Positions 36,755 through 43,934 of a DNA stretch of 64,000 bases are shown here, in pieces (position 1 is the first letter of the stretch; each line of letters starts with the position of its first letter). The DNA comes from CAWCJL01 sp963795775. GTDB taxonomy: Bacteria > Acidobacteriota > Terriglobia > Terriglobales > Acidobacteriaceae. Location of the stretch: contig CAWCJL010000002.1 in the NCBI GenBank assembly GCA_963795775.1, positions 744,001 through 808,000 on the forward strand. Reading direction: 5' to 3'. The translations under genes and the position numbers were made by a program. The notes below the pieces were generated by a model. The model searched no databases, was not told the origin of the DNA, and saw nothing but the letters and a program-made list of their open reading frames with translations.

Positions 36755-38176
36755 TTAGACGTTGATGGCGAGGTTCTCCACGGCGCCGAAGCCGTCGAGC
36801 ATGGCTTCTGCGAGGGTGGGGTGGGCGTGGATGGTGAACATGATGTCGTCCACGGTGGCTTCGAGTTCGATGGCGGTGACGGCTTCTGCAACCAGCTCGG
36901 TGGCCTGGGGGCCGATGATGTGGACGCCGAGAATTTCGCCGTACTTGGCGTCGGAGACGACCTTCACGAAGCCTTCGTGCTGGCCGACGATGGAGGCCTT
37001 GGAGTTGGCGGAGAAGGGGAACTTGCCGACCTTGACCTGGTAGCCCTTTTCCCTGGCCATGGCTTCGGTCAGGCCGACACTGCCGATCTGCGGCTCGCAG
37101 TAGGTGCAGGCGGGGATGCGGTCGCGGCGCACGGGGCGCGCGGGCTTGCCGGCGATCCTGGAAACGGCGACGATGCCGGACATAGCGCCGACGTGCGCGA
37201 GCTGCGGCAGGCCGGCGACGATATCGCCGATGGCGTAGATGCCGGGCTCGTCGGTCTCCATCCACTCGTTGGTCTTGATGAAGCCGCGCTCGGGTTTGAT
37301 CTTCGTAGTTTCGAGGCCGATGTTTTCCGTGCGCGGGGCCCGGCCAACAGCGACGAGCACCTTTTCCGCTTCCTTGGTGACCTGCTTGCCGTCGGAGGCG
37401 GTGAACGTGACCTTTACGCCACCATCGGTCTTCTCGACCTTGTCCACGCGGGCGCCGACGTTGGTCTCGATGCCGCGCTTGCGGTAGACGCGGGCGAGCT
37501 CCTTGCTGACTTCCTCGTCTTCGGCGGGCACCAGGCGGGGGAGGTATTCGACGATGTTGATGTCGGAGCCGAAGCTCTTGAAGATGGAGGCGAATTCCAC
37601 TCCCACGGCGCCGGCGCCGATGACAATCATCGACTTGGGAATCCTGTCGATGTTGAGGATTTCCATGTTGGTGAGGATGGTGGAGTCCGGGGTGAGGCCG
37701 GGGAGCATGCGGGCATCGGAACCGGTGGCGATCAGGAGCTTCTTCGCTTTGACAGTGGTGCGCTTGCCGCCGGCTTCTTCGACATTCACAGTGAAGACGC
37801 CGTCTTTGGCGGGGCCGGTGAGGCGTCCGTAGCCGCGCACCGTGGTGACCTTGTTCTTCCGCATAAGGAAGTCGAGGCCCTTGGTGTGCTTCTGGACGAT
37901 CTGGTTCTTGCGCTGGAGGATGGCCGGCCAGTTGATGGTGACTTCGCCGACGCCTTCGATGCCGTACTCTTTCGCGTGCTTGAGGTGGTCGTAGACTTCG
38001 GCGTTGAAGAGGATGGACTTGGTCGGGATGCAGCCCCAGTGGAGGCAGGTGCCGCCGAGCTTGTCTTCTTTCTCGATGAGGGCGGTCTTGAGCCCGTACT
38101 GTCCGGCGCGGATAGCGGCGGTGTAACCGGCTGGGCCGCCGCCGAGGATGGCGACGTCGTAGATGGTGTCTGCCAA
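36755..38176 (-). CDS. lpdA: dihydrolipoyl dehydrogenase
   Basis: The 473-residue flavoprotein reoxidises dihydrolipoamide of 2-oxoacid dehydrogenase or glycine cleavage complexes, reducing NAD. FAD-binding GGGPAGYTAA (12-21), the redox disulfide GGTCLHWGCIPTK (Cys44, Cys49), the NAD Rossmann loop GAGAVGVEFA, the second FAD motif YAIGDI, and HAHPTLAE with the His-Glu dyad near the C-terminus are all present. No E1 or E2 gene is adjacent, so which complex it serves cannot be read here. Confidence 0.95.
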   Translation of the reverse strand: MADTIYDVAILGGGPAGYTAAIRAGQYGLKTALIEKEDKLGGTCLHWGCIPTKSILFNAEVYDHLKHAKEYGIEGVGEVTINWPAILQRKNQIVQKHTKGLDFLMRKNKVTTVRGYGRLTGPAKDGVFTVNVEEAGGKRTTVKAKKLLIATGSDARMLPGLTPDSTILTNMEILNIDRIPKSMIVIGAGAVGVEFASIFKSFGSDINIVEYLPRLVPAEDEEVSKELARVYRKRGIETNVGARVDKVEKTDGGVKVTFTASDGKQVTKEAEKVLVAVGRAPRTENIGLETTKIKPERGFIKTNEWMETDEPGIYAIGDIVAGLPQLAHVGAMSGIVAVSRIAGKPARPVRRDRIPACTYCEPQIGSVGLTEAMAREKGYQVKVGKFPFSANSKASIVGQHEGFVKVVSDAKYGEILGVHIIGPQATELVAEAVTAIELEATVDDIMFTIHAHPTLAEAMLDGFGAVENLAINV

Positions 38177-38321
38177 AGCGAGTGCTCCGTGCTGAATGGC
38201 CCGGGATTTGCGCCCGGTGTGGGGACGGAGCGCTGGGAGCCAAACAGGTTATTTTACGCGAGATACATGGGGCCGCTCGTGGTGCTCGGAGGATGACGCA
38301 TGCGTTACCTCCCCCGCCCCC

Positions 38322-38371
38322 TGGACTTTCGGGCTAAAGTCCTCTCCGGATTGAACTTAGGCCGGGGGTGG
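38322..38371 (-). repeat. CCCCCGGCCTAAGTTC repeat family, copy 2
   Basis: Inverse of the element at 28906-28960: on the minus strand CCACCCCCGGCCTAAGTTC, GGAGAGGACTTTAGCCC, AAAGTCC. Further CTAAAGTCCTCT fragments follow to about 38425. Confidence 0.7.
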
Positions 38372-38429
38372 CCGGCTAAAGTCCTCTTGGCGCAAGGGTT
38401 AGGGGCAAAGTCCTCTCTGGATTGGAGTT

Positions 38430-39010
38430 ATGAGGGCTGTTTGCACCGGTTTTGGGGCAAGGTGTTGCTGGTGAAGTAACAATTGCGTTGTGGTGCGGGC
38501 AGAAAGCAGATCCCTCGGCTTCGCGCTTTGCGCTGCGCTCGGGATGACACGTGTCGGGGCGTTCACTATATGAGCTCCCTATTCCTGAATATGAGCCCCT
38601 ATTTCTATTGTGGCAGGTTGGGGGAATTAGTACGCCAGGGAATTGGAAAAGCGAAGATGAGAACGAGCGTGCCTCCCAAAAAACATCCTCCTCCTGGCCC
38701 GGAGAATGGGGCACCCCATGTTCAGAAACCGCAGGTCCTTCGACTGCGTGAGCGCGGGACAGCTGGCTCACTTCGCTCAGGATGACAAAGATTGAGGTCA
38801 GGTATCAGGCCAGAGAAAACCGCAGGTCCTTCGGCTCCGCTTCGCTACGCTCAGGATGACAGGTGTATGGGGAGTGCGGGCGTGAAGCAGATCCCTCGAC
38901 TGCGCGCTGCGCGCTCCGCTCGGGATGACGCGTGTGCGGGTAGTCCCGGCAGAAAGCAGATTCTTCGATTGCGCAGTTCGATACTGCCGGCCTGCTCCGC
39001 TCCAATGACA
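38430..39010. repeat. repeat-rich gap between lpdA and membrane protein gene
   Basis: GCAGATCCCTCGG...CGGGATGACA (38507-38550), a low-GC patch (38560-38680) with no gene I can defend, CCGCAGGTCCTTCGACTGCGTGAGC (38729-38788), CCGCAGGTCCTTCGGCTCCGC (38819-38861), GCAGATCCCTCGACTGCGC (38886-38930) and a GCAGATTCTTCGATTGC variant with TGCCGGCCTGCTCCGCTC (38957-39010). Confidence 0.75.
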
Positions 39011-39060
39011 GCGCGAGACGGGAATCGTTGGGAGCGAGCGTTGCTCCATAATGGAGGCCC

Positions 39061-40029
39061 ATGGGCAGCGCCCGGCGATTTCGGTCTTTTTTTCGCGGCG
39101 ACAGTTGGATGGTCGCGGTGATGCTGGCCATGGTGAGCCTGCCGGCGGCGCTCACGCTGCACACCGTGCGTGTGCCGGCGGCGATCGATGTTTCGGGGCG
39201 CAACCCATCGCCTTATGGATACACGGTGAGCCTGTTGCTGTTCCTGGTGCCCATCGGGGTGATTGGCGGATGGCTGATCCCCAGCGATGGTGTGCGGATT
39301 TCAAAGCGGGCCTTCCTGCTCACGATTGCGGCGCTGTTCCCGGTGGGCGCGATCCTGGATTTCTTTTTTGCTCACCGCTTTTTCACTTTTCCGAATGCGA
39401 AGGCTACGTTGGGCGTGCATGTCCCGACGATGGGCGGCTCCGTTCCGGTGGAAGAGTACGTTTTCTATCTCACCGGCTTTGTTGCGGTGTTGCTGCTCTA
39501 CATCTGGCTGGATGAGTACTGGCTGCGCGCCTACACAGTGGCGGGGACAGCCGAGCCGCGCGCGAGGTTCGACCGCCTGTTGCGGTTTCATCCTCTCTCG
39601 GTGGTCTGGGCCGTGGTGCTGATCGGCGCAGGAATCGTGTACAGAAACACGTTCGCGCATGCCGGGCCGGGGTTTCCGGGCTACCTGACATTTCTGGTTC
39701 TGCTGGCCTTACTGCCATCGTCAGTGCTGTTTCCCTCGGCGCGACCGGTGATCAACTGGCGCGCATTCAGCCTGACGATCTTCGTGATGCTCCTGACGAG
39801 CCTGTTGTGGGAGGCGACGCTGGCGCTGCCGTACGGTTGGTGGGGTTATCAGCGCGCGGAGATGGTGGGCATCGACGTGACCGCCTGGGCCGGGCTGCCG
39901 ATTGAAGCGGTGCTGGTGTGGATGGCGGTGACCTATATGACGGTGATCGTGTACGAGACGGTGAAGCGCTGGAAGGCTTCGGGAAGGCCGGCGCGAGAGG
40001 CCTTCCTGGGGCGCAGGCGGGGTAGGTGA
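39061..40029 (+). CDS. lycopene cyclase-domain membrane protein
   Basis: This 322-residue polytopic protein has eight or so TM helices arranged as two repeats. Each repeat carries the heterodimeric lycopene-cyclase signature: SVPVEEYVFYLTGF with Glu131-Glu132 in the first, and GLPIEAVLVWMAVTYM (Glu282, second Glu replaced by Ala) in the second, preceded by WWGYQRAEMVG. CrtYc/CrtYd-type cyclases convert lycopene ends to beta-rings, so a carotenoid or related isoprenoid is the probable substrate. No phytoene synthase or desaturase is adjacent, and the loss of one Glu in repeat two makes activity uncertain. ATG 39061 follows GGAGG closely. Confidence 0.72.
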   Translation: MGSARRFRSFFRGDSWMVAVMLAMVSLPAALTLHTVRVPAAIDVSGRNPSPYGYTVSLLLFLVPIGVIGGWLIPSDGVRISKRAFLLTIAALFPVGAILDFFFAHRFFTFPNAKATLGVHVPTMGGSVPVEEYVFYLTGFVAVLLLYIWLDEYWLRAYTVAGTAEPRARFDRLLRFHPLSVVWAVVLIGAGIVYRNTFAHAGPGFPGYLTFLVLLALLPSSVLFPSARPVINWRAFSLTIFVMLLTSLLWEATLALPYGWWGYQRAEMVGIDVTAWAGLPIEAVLVWMAVTYMTVIVYETVKRWKASGRPAREAFLGRRRGR

Positions 40030-40225
40030 GGCCGTGAAGGCGATACGGGTGAGATGGAGGCTTTGAGGTGGGGAGGATGAGGTTTCCGCCAAGCAGGGGT
40101 CTGCCCGGTTCGCTTTCGGAACGCAGTGCGGAGTAAAGACAGCCCGGCCGCAAGAGTGGTTGTGATTCGTCTATACCGGGCGGCCGCGGTAAAGGACTGT
40201 CCGGAGCTGGTGAGGGGTTCTGAAA

Positions 40226-40275
40226 GCGAACCGCAGGTCCTTCGACTCCGCTTCGCTACGCTCAGGATGACAAAC
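40226..40275. repeat. REP-like element
   Basis: CCGCAGGTCCTTCGACTCCGC...CTCAGGATGACA between two convergent genes; preceded by GACTGTCCGGAGCTGGTGAGG, which recurs before the copy at 40936. Confidence 0.78.
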
Positions 40276-40306
40276 AGTCGTAAGCGCGGCGCTTTGCGAG
40301 TATGTT

Positions 40307-40711
40307 TTAGCGAGCCCAATAGCTCCGGCGTCGAGGAAGAAATGCTGCTTTGATGTCGCCTGACCTTTGCAGTGTCATACCTCGGCTGTCCACTACTGCA
40401 GAATATTGCCCATTGCAGGAAGTGTCCTCCGATTGCACCGTGAACCGGAGAGTCTTTCCCCGAAGTTCCACAGGAACTAACACCGGGGTGCTCGGCACGC
40501 CTTCTGCACACTGCACAATTGCGTAGGCAGAGTGGTACTGGGGAATGATGGTGATCTCCGATCCCACCAAATCTCCAGCTTCATTGATGTATTGAAGACT
40601 GCTGAACGTGCCAAACGAGGGGCCATGGCGTAGCTTCGGCGAGGATTGCGCAACAGAGACAAAAGGCAGGAAAAAGGAGACCGCAACAGTCGTCCAGACG
40701 AGAACGCGCAT
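40307..40711 (-). CDS. small secreted protein of unknown function
   Basis: The 134 residues begin with a signal peptide (VLVWTTVAVSFFLPFVSVAQ). The mature part is beta-rich (GSEITIIPQYHSAYAIVQC, TPVLVPVELRGKTLRFTVQ) with a Cys pair that could form a disulfide, ending in a basic tail. No family recognised. On the minus strand TACTCT lies exactly 6 bases before the ATG, suggesting a leaderless mRNA as for ruvB and hemB. GC is lower than in neighbours. Confidence 0.6.
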   Translation of the reverse strand: MRVLVWTTVAVSFFLPFVSVAQSSPKLRHGPSFGTFSSLQYINEAGDLVGSEITIIPQYHSAYAIVQCAEGVPSTPVLVPVELRGKTLRFTVQSEDTSCNGQYSAVVDSRGMTLQRSGDIKAAFLPRRRSYWAR

Positions 40712-40924
40712 GCTGGAAGAGTAGTTGAGAATTGTTCATTGTGGGTGCTAGACTGCGGGGCCTGATACGACGCGGCTCGGTTTGGTGCGCCTAATTTGGG
40801 CGAAGGCTGGAGACTGCGCCTGCTGGGGCCTGTTCCCGATGGGGCGAAGGACGGCAGAACGAACGGTCGTGGTGCGGCTCCCTGCCGCCTGGGTGAAGGA
40901 CTGTCCGGAGTTGGTGAGGGGTTC

Positions 40925-41395
40925 TGAAAGCGAACCGCAGGTCCTTCGACTCCGCTTCGCTACGCTCAGGATGACAAGTGTGTGGGGAGTACGGGCGGGA
41001 GGCAGATCCCTCGGCTGCGCGCTGCGCGCTCCGCTCGGGATGACGCGTGTGTGGATAGTCCCGGCAGAAAGCAGATCCTTCGGCTGCGCAGGCCGATACT
41101 GCCGGCCTGCTCCGCTCAGGATGACAAGTGTTGCACGGGTGTCAGATTCCACAGATCACACGGTTCGACAGGAAATGCGGTCTGCGCTTGCGCGCAGAGC
41201 CCACCCTTCGCGCCGGAGTGTTTTGCGGGGTGAGGTGCTGTCTTGCGCGAAGGATGGGGCACCCGGCGAACCACAGGTCCTTCGACTCCGCTTCGCTGCG
41301 CTCAGGATGACAAGTTTGTGGGGAGTGCGGGCGGGAGGCAGGTCCCTCGGCTGCGCGCTCCGCGCTCCACTCGGGATGACAGCGGGTGGGCGCGT
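40925..41395. repeat. repeat-rich gap before fusA-like gene
   Basis: CCGCAGGTCCTTCGACTCCGC (40936-40977), GCAGATCCCTCGGCTGCGCGC (41001-41044), GCAGATCCTTCGGCTGCGC with TGCCGGCCTGCTCCGCTC (41070-41130), a long inverted repeat CCCACCCTTCGCGCC...GCGCGAAGGATGGGGCACCC (41200-41265), CACAGGTCCTTCGACTCCGC (41272-41312) and GCAGGTCCCTCGGCTGCGCGC (41337-41382). No gene is supported in this 750-base gap. Confidence 0.78.
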
Positions 41396-41467
41396 GCCAG
41401 AGGCTTTGCGCAACTCGCGGAAGAGGGGGGGGAGGGCGCCGATTTTATTTCAATTTGAGGTGATGCG

Positions 41468-43597
41468 ATGAATGAGAAGAGTGCGAGGACGTACGCCAGC
41501 AGGGAGATACGCAACGTGGCCGTGGTTGGTCACGCACACAGTGGCAAAACGACGCTTATAGCGGCGCTGCTGCAGGCCGCGGGGATGACGGAGCGGATGG
41601 GGCGGGTGGAGGACGGCTCTGCGGTGACGGCGTATGACGAAGAGGAAGTGGCGCGGCGGACGACGATGTCCGCGGCGGTGGCGTATGCGGAGTGGGACGG
41701 CATCAAGGTGAACCTGGTGGATACGCCGGGATTCCACATGTTTGCGCATCAGGCGAAAGCGGCGCTGATGCCGGTGGAGTCGGCGGTTGTGGTGGTGAAT
41801 GCGGTGGGCGGCGTGGAGCCGCTGACCAAGCGGATGTGGGGTTGTGCAGAAGAGGTGGGACTGCCGCGTGTGCTGCTGGTGAACCAGATGGACCATCCGC
41901 GGGCGGATGGTGCGGCGTCGATTCGAGCGCTGCAGGAGGCGTTCGGCCGGCAGGTTGCGCCGGTGCAGTTACCGATTACGGAGGGTGGGAGCTTCCGCGG
42001 CGTGGTGGACCTGGTGACGATGGAGGCCTTTACCTACGAGGCGGACGGAAGTGGACGCGGCAAGCGTGGTGCGATTCCGGAGGCGCTGGCCGGCGAGGCG
42101 CAGAGCCTGCACGAGGCGCTGGTGGAACTGGTGGCGGAGGGCAAGGACGAGCTGATGGAAGAGTTCTTCCGCGAGGGCACGATTCCGACCGAGCACCTGA
42201 TCGAGGCCCTGCATGAGGCCATTCGCGAAGACCGAATGTTCCCGGTGCTGTATGCGAGTGGCGGACGGAATATCGGCACCGATCACCTGCTCGACTTCCT
42301 GAAGGTGTATGCGCCGGCTCCGGGTGAGCGGAGGCCGCTGGTGGCACACACCAAACCGGTTGCGGAGGACACGGACGGCGCCGGTGTGGTGGAGCGGCAC
42401 GAGGAGGATGGGGAGCCGTTGTCGCTTTATGTGTTCAAGACGATGACAGATCCGTTTGCCGGGCGCGTGTCGATCTTCAAAGTGTTCAGCGGGGTGCTGC
42501 GCAATGACGCGACGGTGGCGAATTATGCACGGAATACGACGGAGCGGTTTGCGCACCTTTCGGTGATGCAGGGGCGGAATACCGTTGCGGTGCAGGAGCT
42601 GCATGCCGGGGACATTGGCGCAGTGGCGAAGCTGAAAGAGACGTACACCGGAGACACGCTGGGCGCGCCGGGGCAGCCGGTCTTCTACGAGCCGGTAAAG
42701 ATGCCCGAAGCGGCGATGACCTATGCGGTGGAACCGAAGACGCGCGCGGACGAGGATAAGCTGGCCCCGGCAATGCACAAGCTGATGGAAGAGGACCCGA
42801 TGGTGCGCTTCTTCCGCGACGAGCAGACGAAGGAGTTCCTGATTGCCGGTGCGGGGCAGCAGCACATCGAGGCGCTGATTTCAAAGTTGAAGCGGCGCTA
42901 CCACACGGAGGTGACGCTGAAGGCGCCGAAGGTGGCGTACCGCGAGACGATCCGCGCGAAGGCGGACGCGCAGGGACGGCACAAGAAGCAGACCGGCGGG
43001 CACGGGCAGTTTGGCGATTGCAAGATTCGCATTGAGCCGCTGCCGCGCGGGGCGGGGTTCGAGTTTGCCAACGAGATTTTTGGCGGGGCGATTCCGCGCG
43101 GATTCATTCCGGCGGTGGAGAAGGGCATCCAGGAGGCAGCGGCGCGGGGGCACCTGGCCGGGTATCCGATGGTGGACTTCCGGGTGGTGCTGTATGACGG
43201 CAGCTACCACGATGTGGACTCGAACGAGCTGTCGTTCAAGCTGGCGGGGCGGCTGGCCTTCCGCAAGTGCATGGAGACGGCCAAGCCGGCGCTGCTGGAG
43301 CCGGTGATGCGGGTGGAGATCGAGGCTCCGGAGGAGTGCGCCGGGACGCTGATGGGCGATCTGAACAGCCGGCGGGGTCGCGTGCAGGGCATGGATGGGG
43401 GCAGCGGGACGTGCATTATCCGCGCGGAGGTGCCGATGGCGGAGATGCTGAGCTATGGCGCGACGTTGACGGCGGCGACGCAGGGGCGCGGGTCGTACCA
43501 CATGGAGCTGGCGCACTACGATATTGCTCCTGCGGCGGTTACGGAAAAGGTGCTGGCGACGGCGAAGCGGACGGTGGAGGAGGACGAGGCGGCGTAG
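41468..43597 (+). CDS. elongation factor G-like protein (EF-G paralog)
   Basis: This 709-residue five-domain GTPase aligns with EF-G: G1 GHAHSGKT (21-28), G3 DTPG (85-88), G4 NQMD (139-142, Gln in place of the Lys of NKxD), then domains II-V (QTGGHGQFGDCKIRIEP in domain IV, SRRGRVQGMD in domain V). It belongs to the EF-G-like (fusA2) group rather than the main translocase: G1 has AHSGKT where EF-G has AHIDAGKT, and there is no rpsL-rpsG-tuf context. Such paralogs act in ribosome recycling or are uncharacterised. ATG 41468 is preceded by GAGGTG. Confidence 0.9.
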   Translation: MNEKSARTYASREIRNVAVVGHAHSGKTTLIAALLQAAGMTERMGRVEDGSAVTAYDEEEVARRTTMSAAVAYAEWDGIKVNLVDTPGFHMFAHQAKAALMPVESAVVVVNAVGGVEPLTKRMWGCAEEVGLPRVLLVNQMDHPRADGAASIRALQEAFGRQVAPVQLPITEGGSFRGVVDLVTMEAFTYEADGSGRGKRGAIPEALAGEAQSLHEALVELVAEGKDELMEEFFREGTIPTEHLIEALHEAIREDRMFPVLYASGGRNIGTDHLLDFLKVYAPAPGERRPLVAHTKPVAEDTDGAGVVERHEEDGEPLSLYVFKTMTDPFAGRVSIFKVFSGVLRNDATVANYARNTTERFAHLSVMQGRNTVAVQELHAGDIGAVAKLKETYTGDTLGAPGQPVFYEPVKMPEAAMTYAVEPKTRADEDKLAPAMHKLMEEDPMVRFFRDEQTKEFLIAGAGQQHIEALISKLKRRYHTEVTLKAPKVAYRETIRAKADAQGRHKKQTGGHGQFGDCKIRIEPLPRGAGFEFANEIFGGAIPRGFIPAVEKGIQEAAARGHLAGYPMVDFRVVLYDGSYHDVDSNELSFKLAGRLAFRKCMETAKPALLEPVMRVEIEAPEECAGTLMGDLNSRRGRVQGMDGGSGTCIIRAEVPMAEMLSYGATLTAATQGRGSYHMELAHYDIAPAAVTEKVLATAKRTVEEDEAA

Positions 43598-43601
43598 GGG
43601 T

Positions 43602-43925
43602 TAGGGGTCAGGGGTCAGGGGTCAGGGGTCAGGGGAACCGCAGGTCCTTCGACTCGCTACGCTCGCTCAGGATGACAATGTGTTCGCTCGGGGTGACAGG
43701 GTGTGATCGTGGAGCGGGAGGCAAAAGCAGATCCCTCAGCTCGCTGCGCTCGCTCGGGATGACACGAATGCGCTTGGGTGACACGGTTGCGCGTGGGTGG
43801 CACGGTGGGCTCGGGATGACACCGGTGGGCGCGGGACGACAGCGGTGGGCTCGTTCGCTCGGGATGACACCGTGGGCGCGGGATAACAGGGGAGCGCCAG
43901 GATGCGGGCGCTCGGGATGATGGCG
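43602..43925. repeat. heptamer array and REP elements
   Basis: GGGGTCA repeated about four times (43605-43634), CCGCAGGTCCTTCGACTCGC (43637-43678), GCAGATCCCTCAGCTCGC...CGGGATGACA (43728-43765), then short decay copies of CGGGATGACACCG to about 43920. Confidence 0.78.
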
Positions 43926-43934
43926 GGCTGAAGA

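Noticed and set aside
36626..38296. 556-codon plus-strand and 553-codon minus-strand frames over lpdA
   Set aside because: Shadows of lpdA; translations are compositionally biased and without any fold.
38560..38751. Short plus-strand frame in a low-GC patch between repeats
   Set aside because: Its translation runs into REP elements at both ends and has no ribosome site.
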